DNA of 64,000 nucleotides, taken from positions 186,001 to 250,000 of IMG/VR virus record IMGVR_UViG_3300036766_000194. One strand, written 5' to 3'. The notes beneath the pieces were generated by a model. The model had not been told where the DNA came from, searched no databases, and was given only the letters and a program-made list of their open reading frames with translations. This document shows, piece after piece, positions 40,574 to 48,156 of the stretch. Origin of the DNA: a virus. The position numbers and the translations under genes are program-made. The stretch's first letter is position 1. Every line of letters begins with the position of its first letter.

Positions 40574-40840
40574 TCATGATAAGGGTTTCTCCCCGTGTTC
40601 ACCATATGCTTTCATAGCTTTATTTCTCAATTTTTTATCCTGCTTACTCTGCCAATCCTTAACATGAGGAACAAGTTCTTCGGGTTTTGTGTCTGGATAA
40701 TCAGCGAAATTAATTAAATCCACAGCAACGGCGTGGGGGTTACCGACAAGAACCCAGTCATAACCTCCTTCTAAAGAGTTATTAAGGTCACGACCTACCG
40801 TACCAGCAAGGTCCGCTGGACGTTCAGGCTCCTGCTTCAT
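40574..40840 (-). CDS. Small hypothetical protein
   Basis: The product has 88 residues: a charged start (MKQEPERPADLAGTVGRDL), then YDWVLVGNPHAVAVDLINFADYP and a basic helix. It overlaps the upstream gene by 17 bases. Its TGA stop is followed in frame by the membrane-protein frame. Function unknown. Confidence 0.55.
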   Translation of the reverse strand: MKQEPERPADLAGTVGRDLNNSLEGGYDWVLVGNPHAVAVDLINFADYPDTKPEELVPHVKDWQSKQDKKLRNKAMKAYGEHGEKPLS

Positions 40841-41090
40841 CTCGTTCCTTTTCTCTCCAGAATTCCAAATTAATTTCAGGGTGAACTTCCTTCGAGCCGA
40901 CAGGCCTCATATTTTTAGCATACTGCGGGAGCATAGATACTCTAGCCCCTGTATCATCTACAAAAACCACATGACCCATAGACGAGTCAAACTCGTGTAA
41001 GACTCGAAAGTACGCAGTGTAGACGGTCCCGTCCTTACGAGTTACCAAGGCTGCAAAGTAATCGCCTTCCTGTAATGGTAGTCTACTCAT
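40824..41090 (-). CDS. Small hypothetical protein
   Basis: The product has 88 residues. It is a beta-rich protein (GDYFAALVTRKDGTVYTAYFRV, GHVVFVDDTGARVSML) with an acidic/basic C-terminal helix. The compact five-strand pattern suggests an OB/SH3-like fold. Two AGTATTAAC motifs lie upstream in the gap before the helicase gene. Function unknown. Confidence 0.55.
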   Translation of the reverse strand: MSRLPLQEGDYFAALVTRKDGTVYTAYFRVLHEFDSSMGHVVFVDDTGARVSMLPQYAKNMRPVGSKEVHPEINLEFWREKERDEAGA

Positions 41091-41105
41091 GAATTTCAGA
41101 AAGAG

Positions 41106-41168
41106 TTAATACTTCATCTTTCTCTGGAGATACTTGTGGCATCTATCAGATACTCAATGTTAATACTG
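41106..41168 (-). promoter_or_regulatory. Two AGTATTAAC promoter-like motifs
   Basis: AGTATTAAC occurs on the minus strand at 41106-41114 and 41160-41168, in the gap ahead of the 88-residue gene that begins at 41090. A perfect 14-bp palindrome (41199-41212) lies just upstream, at the helicase stop codon. Confidence 0.3.
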
Positions 41169-41207
41169 CCAAATCCTACATCGGCAGCTCTGAGGATATA
41201 GTATATA

Positions 41208-43115
41208 CTATCTTATCCCAATCTCCCAAAGGAATCTAGAGGGGGCTACGATAGTGGTATTAGGTCCCACCTGTATTAGCCCTGGTATACAAAGAATTAA
41301 CTGATCTTTAGCTCTTGTAATTGCAACGTAAAAAAGTCTGCGCTCCTCTTCCAATTCTTCCGCGTTTCCCATTGAAAATCTATGTGGTAGACTTCCCTCA
41401 TACAGACCCACAATATAACACCGTTTCCATTCTAGCCCCTTAGCTGAATGAATCGTAGAAACTGTTACTTTTCCCTCTTCACTCTTATCTTCAGTACGGT
41501 CCAGGGTGAGTTGGAATACAAGATCTTCAGTTGTCAGCCCAGTATTTTCGGTTAAGGTGGAAACCATCTCCTTTAACCGTTCAAGATTCTCTAATTTGGT
41601 AATAACTTTTTGATGATCCTTCTTATATTTCTCAGCAATGTATTCCCTATATCTGGTCATCTGGATAATCAAATCAATTGCTTTTACAGGGTCGTCTTTA
41701 GCTTCAATCACGAGCGTAAGAACTTGTATAAACATGTTCAGCTTAGGAAGTTTAGCCGCTGCTGCTTCAAGAAGATTGTCGTTGTAGTCCTTAGCTAAGA
41801 ATCTAAGTTTCTCCAATGCTCCCGGTCCTATTCCTCGCTTAGGAGCGGAGACGGCTCGTGATAGGGCCATGAAATCATTGGGATTAGTAGCTAGACGGAG
41901 ATAAGATAGGATGTCACGGACTTCTTCTGTAGCAAGCAACCCACGTCCACCACGTATAACGTAAGGTACTCGCCAACGAACAAGCTCCGTTTCAATATCC
42001 CTAACTTGCATAGCGGAGCGGACCAGGATACAGTTGTCCCGGTATAGAATTAGGTTCTTGCGTCGGTTGTCACTGTAGATCTCTTCTACAATTTTCTTAG
42101 CCAGATCACAAGGCATACTGGCTTTATAGGTTTTTACAGATCCCGTATGACCTAGAGTTTCTCTAAAACACTCCATCTTTAGCGGGAGGGTGTGGGTCAT
42201 TTTTGCTTGAACAGCGTTAGCCATTTTGACTACTTCAGGAACGCTACGATGATTCCTAGCAATGTGATATAATCTAGGTTTTATTCCGCGCCAGTCCTCA
42301 CTGTATTCTTTCAATAGACGCGGGCAAGCGCCATTGAAGGCGTAAATGCTTTGGCTCATATCCCCAACCGCATAGAGATTACGATTCTCTGGCCCTAGGA
42401 AAAGATTGACCACCTTCCATTGTATGGGTGAGAGATCTTGCGCTTCGTCTACGAGAACGTGCTCGAAGGCATGTTGTAGGGCAATGAGCCAGGGTAGATC
42501 AACTTCGCCACGTCTAACCACGATATGCAACATGTCATCAAAATCTACAACAGAATTAGCAGTTTTCTCTCGTTCATAAGCTGCCCAAAGTTCCTGAGCT
42601 TCTCTTTCCATAGCGTGATAGCCCGCATGAGAGGTTAAAGCTGCTGCGTGTACTTCTGCTGTATAGTCTTTACTGAATCCAACCCCACGAGCGCGATGAT
42701 AAGAGATTTGTTCAAGAACGAAATAGGGATTGATTTCTACCTGTGCCCGTTCTACAAGTTTCTTCATCATCTGGGACTGATCGTAATCGTCTAAAGGAGA
42801 AACTTTTTCTTGTAAACCAAACCCTTTAGGATTACGACGGATAGCAGACAAGGCTAAGGAATGAATAGTGGAAACGCGGGGGCAGAGATCATGAGGAGTC
42901 TCGTCATTTAAGCCGAGACGCTCTACCATTTCATCTGCGGCCTTGTTCGTAAAAGTTACCGCCAAAACACGCTTGGGAGGAACGCGCTGGCCCATCAGAT
43001 AGCGGACACGCTCAGTTAAGACACGAGTTTTACCGCTTCCCGCGCCTGCTATTAGACACGCGGGTTCGTTTAACGGATGTTCTACGGCTAGTTTTTGTTC
43101 TTCGTTTAGGTCCAC
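41208..43115 (-). CDS. UvrD/Rep-type SF1 DNA helicase
   Basis: The product has 635 residues from GTG 43115 (VDLNEEQKLAVEH), favoured over an upstream GTG because it begins exactly at the family's Q-motif. Motif I AGAGSGKT (~22-29), motif Ia LAVTFTNKAADEM, motif II VLVDEAQDLSP, motif III GDMSQSIYAFNGA, motif IV-like CILVRSAMQ, motif V VSTIHSAKGLEW and motif VI FYVAITRAKD are all present. UvrD-type helicases unwind DNA in repair and replication restart. The usual C-terminal Tudor-like region is absent here, but a separate protein with that feature is encoded at 47.3-48.0 kb. Confidence 0.95.
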   Translation of the reverse strand: MDLNEEQKLAVEHPLNEPACLIAGAGSGKTRVLTERVRYLMGQRVPPKRVLAVTFTNKAADEMVERLGLNDETPHDLCPRVSTIHSLALSAIRRNPKGFGLQEKVSPLDDYDQSQMMKKLVERAQVEINPYFVLEQISYHRARGVGFSKDYTAEVHAAALTSHAGYHAMEREAQELWAAYEREKTANSVVDFDDMLHIVVRRGEVDLPWLIALQHAFEHVLVDEAQDLSPIQWKVVNLFLGPENRNLYAVGDMSQSIYAFNGACPRLLKEYSEDWRGIKPRLYHIARNHRSVPEVVKMANAVQAKMTHTLPLKMECFRETLGHTGSVKTYKASMPCDLAKKIVEEIYSDNRRKNLILYRDNCILVRSAMQVRDIETELVRWRVPYVIRGGRGLLATEEVRDILSYLRLATNPNDFMALSRAVSAPKRGIGPGALEKLRFLAKDYNDNLLEAAAAKLPKLNMFIQVLTLVIEAKDDPVKAIDLIIQMTRYREYIAEKYKKDHQKVITKLENLERLKEMVSTLTENTGLTTEDLVFQLTLDRTEDKSEEGKVTVSTIHSAKGLEWKRCYIVGLYEGSLPHRFSMGNAEELEEERRLFYVAITRAKDQLILCIPGLIQVGPNTTIVAPSRFLWEIGIR

Positions 43116-43364
43116 GCTTGAGTGCCTTTTCTTTATGTAATTTCTTCCAATCGGTATGATCCCAAACACACCCGTTAGTACAATACTGTTTTATTTTGGG
43201 CTTATAATTTGTACAACCAGGATAGGCGCAAATAATTTTCTTACAACCATCTACATCAAGATGTTCGGCATCCTAGTGACTGTTTTACCCCACTTATTAC
43301 AACGATACACAGTCCACTCGTCCGAAGCACCTCTATTGCCAAGAAATACCCAATGATGTAACAT
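43030..43364 (-). pseudogene. Small zinc protein broken by a frameshift
   Basis: ATG 43364 opens MLHHWVFLGNRGASDEWTVYRCNKWGK and stops 37 codons in. The neighbouring frame continues the sense from about 43272: DAEHLDVDGCKKIICAYPGC, then YCTNGCVWDHTDW, then a basic tail to a stop at 43030-43032. One missing base in the GG after ACTA restores a single ~111-residue protein with four or more Cys. Its 3' end overlaps the helicase start. An error or a true mutation are both possible. Confidence 0.45.
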
Positions 43365-43463
43365 TTAGAACGCAGCCTTTTTGATATTCTCAGGACGAAA
43401 ATAATCATGGACGTAGAATACCGTGCCACCCCCATTCACGCCATCAAAAAAACTTCTGCTCAA
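43365..43463 (-). CDS. 32-residue ORF ending KKAAF
   Basis: A TTG start gives SRSFFDGVNGGGTVFYVHDYF with the ending IKKAAF, closely matching the end (QQKAAF) of the 2OG oxygenase gene upstream. It could be a tiny gene or a remnant of a duplicated gene end. Confidence 0.35.
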   Translation of the reverse strand: MSRSFFDGVNGGGTVFYVHDYFRPENIKKAAF

Positions 43464-43508
43464 AACTCACTTGACACTGAGGCAATATTTGATATATTTT
43501 TTCTTCCA

Positions 43509-44279
43509 TTAAAACGCAGCCTTCTGTTGAGAATTTTGAATCCTTTCCCATTGCTTCGGCCACCCAGTCTTATACCATACCCCGATAATGGCCTCAGCAT
43601 CTTCAGTGTTCAAAAAAGCATTACCAAATTCGCTGTTGTAGGAAGTTTTCTCATTCAGACTCCGCCATCCGATTATGAGACGTAGCAACCCATCTTCTCG
43701 TTTTACGGTTCCAACCAGAGGGTCAACTCCATGTTTGCAACTAGCGTTATCAAAGATCAGCAGATCTCCCGCTTGAGCGGCTACAACTTCTTCCGTTCCA
43801 TCAGGTAGATAAATACGAGTTCCACCACCATCGGTGTCGTTGACAAGAGTGAGTACCGCGACTTTATCGGGACGGATGCTACGCTTAATATCTAGGTTCC
43901 CGTTATCAATAGAAAAATCTAGCAATTCTCCATCATGATGTTTAGGAACAACTTCAGAAGAAGAGAAGTACTCCTGAACATTGAAAAGTATTCTTGCTTT
44001 AAGAGACAATCCGAGTTCTCCCAAGGCGCGTCGGTGAAGGTCTACTAGATTTTCCAATCTTACATTGAAGAGGTCAATGAAAGGAAGTTCCCCATTATAG
44101 TAGAGAGAAGTCGCATAGGCATGGGAAGTTCTATTGGGATGGGTATCGCTTAGATAAGCCGCATGACAGGCTAAGTTTTCTTGAGTATAGAAAGTCTTCT
44201 TAAAAGAGAACGTCTCCTTAATAATGTTCTCAATCTGATTTTGTGGTACGAAGTTCTTGATAAGATGGTAGTAGTTCAC
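43509..44279 (-). CDS. 2OG-Fe(II) oxygenase
   Basis: The product has 256 residues with a GTG start. The double-stranded beta-helix signature is present: iron ligands H114-x-D116 (KHHDGE), distal His183 (SCKHGVDP) and the oxoglutarate-binding Arg200 in LLRLIIGWRSL. Segments ILFNVQEY and DLLIFDNA fit prolyl-4-hydroxylase-like members. These enzymes hydroxylate proteins, nucleic acids or small molecules. The substrate is unknown; a thymine-modification module lies at 50.6-52.8 kb, so a DNA-base substrate is one possibility, without direct evidence. An AGTATTAAC motif lies upstream. Confidence 0.8.
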   Translation of the reverse strand: MNYYHLIKNFVPQNQIENIIKETFSFKKTFYTQENLACHAAYLSDTHPNRTSHAYATSLYYNGELPFIDLFNVRLENLVDLHRRALGELGLSLKARILFNVQEYFSSSEVVPKHHDGELLDFSIDNGNLDIKRSIRPDKVAVLTLVNDTDGGGTRIYLPDGTEEVVAAQAGDLLIFDNASCKHGVDPLVGTVKREDGLLRLIIGWRSLNEKTSYNSEFGNAFLNTEDAEAIIGVWYKTGWPKQWERIQNSQQKAAF

Positions 44280-44333
44280 TGTGCCCCCAAGGGGTTAATA
44301 CTGTAGAAGCAGGGATTGAGCAAGCTGTTAAAA

Positions 44334-44365
44334 CTCCTCTTCTCGCAATATTAAATATCGAGGAG
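44334..44365 (-). terminator. Terminator candidate after the 44.4-kb gene
   Basis: CTCCTC and GAGGAG arms pair around an A/T-rich loop and the message continues TTTTAA. It lies between the stop of the 99-residue gene and the oxygenase start. Confidence 0.45.
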
Positions 44366-44408
44366 AGATGTCTCAATGAATAAGCTATTGAGTTATTTCA
44401 AAGTTATT

Positions 44409-44708
44409 CTACTTTAACTTCACCCTATCCGTATTACACAGCACCTGAAGCTCACACCCATAATGTCGCTTCTCAGCGCCACGAATAACAGGATGGTCGT
44501 AATAACAAATACCACACTTTTCACAAATGCGGTCTCCTCCCGCTCGATAATAGCGGAAGGCTTTATTCCAAGTGTTCTCATCTCCAGCTAGGTTATCACG
44601 CTCAACATCTAAGAGGTGGGAATTATTACAGAAAAAATTCAACTCCGCTCGTCTAACGTTGTGGTTATGATGGTGGTAGAAATTCTGACCTGGGTAATAT
44701 TCAGGCAC
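44409..44708 (-). CDS. Hypothetical His/Cys-rich protein
   Basis: The product has 99 residues: HHHNHN near residue 12, then CNNSH, CEKCGICYYDH and a later CELQVLC. The spacing suggests one or two zinc sites. The start overlaps the end of the 104-residue gene by eight bases. Function unknown. Confidence 0.55.
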   Translation of the reverse strand: MPEYYPGQNFYHHHNHNVRRAELNFFCNNSHLLDVERDNLAGDENTWNKAFRYYRAGGDRICEKCGICYYDHPVIRGAEKRHYGCELQVLCNTDRVKLK

Positions 44709-45015
44709 AGGGATTCCCTTCTAACTCCATTTTAAACTTTTCATAATTGGTGCGAATTTCGTTGAAAGATTTTTCCACTCTCTTGAAATGACAACAACGA
44801 CAAATCTTCTCCGTCATACCATGAACATAAGCTAACGTAGATTCAGAAAAATTTACTGTCGCTTTATGAATTTCGCAGTCAACACAAAGGTCAGCCGCGA
44901 AGACTGCGCTACACTTAGGACAGCTAGGAACACGCCAAGCGTCGGTAGGCAAGTCAGCCTCAAACTCCCCATGCTTAAAACAAAACCATTTTTCACCTTG
45001 TCCGTATACGCTCAT
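44701..45015 (-). CDS. Zinc-ribbon hypothetical protein
   Basis: The product has 104 residues, with TAAGGAG before the ATG. It has three metal-type pairs: WFCFKHGEFEADLP, CPKC with CVDCEIH, and CRCCHFKR. The first resembles the short FCxxHGxFE motif of many phage zinc proteins. It has a helical basic end. Function unknown. Confidence 0.6.
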   Translation of the reverse strand: MSVYGQGEKWFCFKHGEFEADLPTDAWRVPSCPKCSAVFAADLCVDCEIHKATVNFSESTLAYVHGMTEKICRCCHFKRVEKSFNEIRTNYEKFKMELEGNPCA

Positions 45016-45024
45016 ACAATCTCC

Positions 45025-45204
45025 TTACGGTAATTCTTCATCATCAGGAATGTTAAGTATTTTCCTAAGCAAAATTTCTTCTGGTGAAAGATGACCCTTA
45101 CCCTTATTGGGTTTAACTGATTTTCTTCCTTCATGCTTATCACACAATACGTCGTGCTGGTCGTTACAATGGGTAACTTTTCGTTCACAAAAGGAACAAT
45201 TCAA
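45025..45204 (-). CDS. Small Cys-rich protein with unclear start
   Basis: The product has 59 residues from a TTG at 45204 (MNCSFCERKVTHCNDQHDVLC...). Coding sense begins earlier in the same frame (EYTICRGCEIEIKEG), overlapping the zincin gene, with only CTG or ATT as possible starts. The CRGC, CSFC and HC...C pairs would make a two-zinc protein. The end (PEEILLRKILNIPDDEELP) is helical, and its stop merges with the next ribosome site. Confidence 0.5.
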   Translation of the reverse strand: MNCSFCERKVTHCNDQHDVLCDKHEGRKSVKPNKGKGHLSPEEILLRKILNIPDDEELP

Positions 45205-45223
45205 ACCTTCTTTAATTTCAATC

Positions 45224-45952
45224 TCACAACCCCGGCAGATCGTATATTCCCGCCGCAGACGCAGCCTTTATCCACCACTTTCCCTCAGGACTCTCCCAAC
45301 TAGGAAGAGAACAATCGTGAGGATAAAACTCCATTTCTCTCCCAGTAAACAAAACCCTAAAATCATTAGCTATGATCTCTCCCGGAGAAGAATGCCATTT
45401 ACCTCCGGTGTATTTCTTGGAATAATCTTCTATCCCTCGGAGCTTCATGTATTCTTCTTTTAATTTTTCTTGATGAGTATCCGGGTACCCCATTTTACGA
45501 GCAACATAATCAAATACCGCATGACCGTACTCGTGGGGAACCAGGTAGCGCGTCATAGCAGGCATGATAGGAATACGCTTCGCGGCCAAAATTATGGAAA
45601 GGGCTTGACCGTAGGACCTTATTACCTTCCCATCATAGCGATTGATTTCTTCGTCCCACTCAGATCCGTCTTCCTTGTTATAGACAGAGTCTTCAAAAGT
45701 ACACCCATTTATTCTATCAACAAAGTCATGAGACAAAATCCATATGCCAACTCTAGCATCTTTTAAGGGGAATACTTTTTCGCATTGTGTGGCTAGACTG
45801 TTGACGAGTCCTATGTCGTGGGCATAAGCAGGATAAGGATCGACCTTATTATTACGAGGATATGTACCCGCTCCGCATTGATATACGGGCGTGGTTTCTT
45901 GACTTCCTAGCGGCCAATGAAGATCTTCAGGGGTTAGTAGAGTAACTTGCAT
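45224..45952 (-). CDS. Zincin metallopeptidase-like protein
   Basis: The product has 242 residues. HEYGH at 140-144 gives two zinc ligands and the catalytic Glu141, in the usual helix (TRYLVPHEYGHAVFDYVAR). A later SSPGEIIANDF could supply a Glu/Asp third ligand, as in gluzincins. It has no signal peptide. It might act on host or phage proteins; a role in cell-wall or capsid processing is not supported by anything visible. Confidence 0.65.
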   Translation of the reverse strand: MQVTLLTPEDLHWPLGSQETTPVYQCGAGTYPRNNKVDPYPAYAHDIGLVNSLATQCEKVFPLKDARVGIWILSHDFVDRINGCTFEDSVYNKEDGSEWDEEINRYDGKVIRSYGQALSIILAAKRIPIMPAMTRYLVPHEYGHAVFDYVARKMGYPDTHQEKLKEEYMKLRGIEDYSKKYTGGKWHSSPGEIIANDFRVLFTGREMEFYPHDCSLPSWESPEGKWWIKAASAAGIYDLPGL

Positions 45953-45972
45953 GAGTTACTAATACTGGAAAT

Positions 45973-46046
45973 TGGAGCACGGTGAGGGAATCGAACCCTC
46001 CTAGACGGTTTTGCAGACCGCCGCCTTCCCAATCGGCATACCGTGC
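45973..46046 (-). tRNA. tRNA-Cys (GCA)
   Basis: A complete cloverleaf with acceptor GCACGGT/ACCGTGC, anticodon loop CTGCAAA, T-arm GAGGG-TTCGATT-CCCTC and an encoded CCA. Position 8 is A rather than U. Confidence 0.9.
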
Positions 46047-46286
46047 TTAAAAATCGTTAACCGTTATCGGTTTTTGTATCCGAGTCTTACCGTTAATTCG
46101 GTCTGCCCAGAACTGTAAATTCTTTTCAAAATCTTTCCCTTTTTGAGGAAATATGTCCCAAAAAGCCATGTACGGATTATGGATGTCTTTTTCAAATCGG
46201 TCTTTCCCACAGAGCACGACCGCCGTGATCTTGTTAATGACCACGCCGCGCTCCCTTGCTTTCCGTATTCCGCCATCAAAGCTCAT
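46047..46286 (-). CDS. Small hypothetical protein
   Basis: The product has 79 residues from ATG 46286, which overlaps the TGA of the IscU-like ORF (ATGA). It is basic (GGIRKARERGVVINKITAVV) with one Cys, followed by FWDIFPQKGKDFEKNLQFWADRI. It lies directly upstream of tRNA-Cys with no spacing. Function unknown. Confidence 0.5.
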   Translation of the reverse strand: MSFDGGIRKARERGVVINKITAVVLCGKDRFEKDIHNPYMAFWDIFPQKGKDFEKNLQFWADRINGKTRIQKPITVNDF

Positions 46287-46453
46287 TTTATGCAAATCCC
46301 TCTGTTTTCTTCTAAAACGTAGAAATCAATATCGTCCGTCTTAGCCCAACGCCCTGCGTATCCGGTCATCTGCAACTTCATGACGTCGCCGCATTCCGGC
46401 GCACCCACCAGTCCCGTACCCACGTTGGGATCACTCTTGTCGAGTGAACCCAT
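46283..46453 (-). CDS. Mini-ORF with an IscU-like N-terminal segment
   Basis: The product has 56 residues. NVGTGLVGAPECGDVMKLQ is nearly the conserved N-terminal block of IscU/NifU-type Fe-S scaffolds, including its first cluster ligand Cys (in APxCGD). After it the sequence departs from IscU (TGYAGRWAKTDDIDFYVLEE), and the other two ligand Cys regions are missing. It has TAGAAT six bases before the ATG and no ribosome site. It may be a regulator, a decoy or an Fe-S partner, or a remnant of a longer gene. The match is from memory of the family consensus. Confidence 0.6.
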   Translation of the reverse strand: MGSLDKSDPNVGTGLVGAPECGDVMKLQMTGYAGRWAKTDDIDFYVLEENRGICIK

Positions 46454-46458
46454 ATCTC

Positions 46459-46468
46459 TATTCTACTG
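46459..46468 (-). promoter_or_regulatory. CAGTAGAATA promoter-like site, TAGAAT-N6-ATG
   Basis: The same decamer and six-base spacing as at 38785 and 53515, here ahead of the IscU-like ORF and just past a tRNA. Confidence 0.45.
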
Positions 46469-46481
46469 GAAGACAAGTATC

Positions 46482-46555
46482 TGGAGCTATCGGATGGAAT
46501 CGAACCATCACTTCGACTTTACCAAAGTCGAGAACTGCCACTATTCTACGATAGC
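46482..46555 (-). tRNA. tRNA-Thr (GGU)
   Basis: Acceptor GCTATCG/CGATAGC, anticodon loop TTGGTAA, T-loop TTCGATT, encoded CCA. Confidence 0.88.
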
Positions 46556-46601
46556 ATTTTCAGGTATTTCTCCACTTTTTCTGCATTTGGATCCATAAAA
46601 C

Positions 46602-46675
46602 TGGAGCCTAGTGTCAGAATCGAACTGACATCCCCTGATTACGAAACAGGGATTCTGCCATTGAACCAACTAGGC
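46602..46675 (-). tRNA. tRNA-Thr (CGU)
   Basis: Acceptor GCCTAGT/ACTAGGC, loop TTCGTAA with a T-T mismatch closing the anticodon stem, T-loop TTCGATT, encoded CCA. Confidence 0.8.
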
Positions 46676-46744
46676 AAATACCCCGAACGGTAATGTTTCT
46701 GAGAAATATCCTTTGAATCTCAAAAATATTACCGCCCGGTAACT

Positions 46745-46822
46745 TGGAGCTAACGGTGAGATTCGAACTCACGGGTTGCCTGTTTACAAGACAGGTGCGA
46801 TGGGCCACTCCGCCACGTTAGC
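46745..46822 (-). tRNA. tRNA-Thr (UGU)
   Basis: Acceptor GCTAACG/CGTTAGC, anticodon arm CCTGT-CTTGTAA-ACAGG, T-loop TTCGAAT, encoded CCA. It is the third Thr isoacceptor in the cluster. Confidence 0.88.
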
Positions 46823-46825
46823 AAA

Positions 46826-46900
46826 TGGTTCCCAGAACACGACTCGAACGTGTACAGCAAGTTCCAAAGACTTGCGTCCTACCGATTAGACGATCTGGGA
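46826..46900 (-). tRNA. tRNA-Gln (UUG)
   Basis: Acceptor TCCCAGA/TCTGGGA, anticodon arm CAAGT-CTTTGGA-ACTTG, T-loop TTCGAGT, encoded CCA. Confidence 0.88.
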
Positions 46901-47018
46901 GTAGAAAAACAAGCAGCGACTTCAAGATATTACGATTCAGTTGTGAGAGAAAAAGCCGCCGCGAACCGCTTACAGAGTGTAAGTTCGTTGGTACGTTCGT
47001 GTTCGGCGACAAGTGTTC

Positions 47019-47043
47019 ATGGTGTTCTGTATATATTATACCG
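47019..47043 (-). promoter_or_regulatory. TATAAT box upstream of the tRNA cluster
   Basis: The minus strand reads TATAATATATACAG upstream of the Gln/Thr/Cys tRNAs. No clear -35 box. The 46.9-47.0 kb spacer shows no gene. Confidence 0.3.
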
Positions 47044-47332
47044 TAGTTCTCTGAAAAAAGTTAATTAGCGATTTTCTTCTCTTTGCGCACTCCAGAGACC
47101 AACGCGGCGTCATAAAGAGGCCGCGAATCCAATCTTCCATCTCCTCATCCATAAAACTTCTCAATGGTACGATTTCTGAATGACCAATACCAAAGGTCAT
47201 GGCATGGGATTCAATTTCTTCTAAATAGCAACATTGGGCGGGGTTACGAGGGGCAATTGGTTTTTTATATTTCTCAGGAACAGGATGAGAAGACTTTGGC
47301 GGTCTATTTTTGATAAGAACCTCGCTACTCAT
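47036..47332 (-). CDS. Hypothetical protein
   Basis: The product has 98 residues with a basic Pro-rich start (IKNRPPKSSHPVPEKYKKPIAPRN), then CCYLEEIESHAMTFGIGHSEI and a basic helical end. No ribosome site is obvious. It precedes the tRNA cluster on the same strand. Function unknown. Confidence 0.5.
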   Translation of the reverse strand: MSSEVLIKNRPPKSSHPVPEKYKKPIAPRNPAQCCYLEEIESHAMTFGIGHSEIVPLRSFMDEEMEDWIRGLFMTPRWSLECAKRRKSLINFFQRTTV

Positions 47333-47347
47333 TTAAGGTTCTGGTAG

Positions 47348-48010
47348 CTACTCTTCTAAATCTAAGGTAGAATACTCCAGAGAGGCTGCGTGCGCAGCAG
47401 GCTCCCCAGCTAAAGCATTTGCTGCAGACTGTAAATCATTACGTCCTAGGACAAAACCGTGACGAAATAGCTCCCAAATGAACCCATTATTAGCGATAAA
47501 AAGTTCGTTGGGATGTTGGGGAGAAGAATAAGTTTCATACGGGATGTGAAAATTGTCAGTGGGCTTAGGAAACCGGACAATCATTGTCAATGCCCAACGT
47601 TTTGTATCGTCCCTTAGTATACTGACCCCGGAAGTTTCTTTAGTAATTTTATACCCGGTGGCGACTTCATAATCGGATTGAAATTTAGGATACTGCTTAG
47701 GAGGCATACTGGCGGATATAGAACATCCGTTATGGAGTAGGTAGTTTTCAAACTCACCACTAGGAAGAATGGTGACTTTCTTGTGACCTGGCCCCTTTTT
47801 CTTTTCTGGTAGAGGTTTTACCGCATGGTTGGAAGGTTGTAAAAATTGTTCCTTGAGTTTTTTGTCACCAAATTCAGACTTATCAAAACGAACGGTTACG
47901 ATGTCGCCATCTTGGGATACAACGGTTCCGGTACCAAATGCTGTACTAATAACGCCTTGTCCTGGTAGGTAGTCCATGTTAAGGGATGGAAAAGTAGATA
48001 TATATGGCAA
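47348..48010 (-). CDS. Protein with UvrD-type Tudor-like domain
   Basis: The product has 220 residues if TTG 48010 is used, or 209 from ATG 47977 (MDYLPGQGV). Near the start is PGQGVISTAFGTGTVVSQDGDIVTVRFDKS, the beta-barrel pattern seen at the C-terminus of PcrA/UvrD helicases and in other RNA-polymerase- or DNA-interacting proteins. The rest is unfamiliar, with a helical end. Since the helicase at 41-43 kb lacks this part, the protein may act as its partner, but that is speculation. Its first bases overlap a divergent plus-strand ORF. Confidence 0.6.
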   Translation of the reverse strand: MPYISTFPSLNMDYLPGQGVISTAFGTGTVVSQDGDIVTVRFDKSEFGDKKLKEQFLQPSNHAVKPLPEKKKGPGHKKVTILPSGEFENYLLHNGCSISASMPPKQYPKFQSDYEVATGYKITKETSGVSILRDDTKRWALTMIVRFPKPTDNFHIPYETYSSPQHPNELFIANNGFIWELFRHGFVLGRNDLQSAANALAGEPAAHAASLEYSTLDLEE

Positions 48011-48156
48011 AGATTATTGAATTTCCCACACCCAAGTGTCAAAAATGCGATAGACCCATACATTATGGACTGGAGGGAGATCCTTGTTCATTGTGTGAGG
48101 AATGCTGCGTGTTAGATATGTTGGAAATTGTGAAAAAATCTAAACAAATTTTGTAA
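48004..48156 (+). CDS. Small zinc-ribbon protein (plus strand)
   Basis: The product has 50 residues. MAKIIEFPTPKCQKCDRPIHYGLEGDP is followed by CSLCEECCVLD, giving a two-pair zinc site, and a helical basic end. It overlaps the HNH remnant on the opposite strand and is divergent from the 220-codon gene. Not dependent on any start codon other than ATG; coding sense is good. Confidence 0.6.
   Translation: MAKIIEFPTPKCQKCDRPIHYGLEGDPCSLCEECCVLDMLEIVKKSKQIL

Noticed and set aside
41199-41212. Perfect 14-bp palindrome considered as an operator
   Set aside because: It is only A/T-rich alternating sequence over the helicase stop codon and occurs once.
46818-47068. Frames of 64-73 codons over tRNA-Gln and the following spacer
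   Set aside because: They translate tRNA sequence and an A/T-rich spacer; no coding signal.
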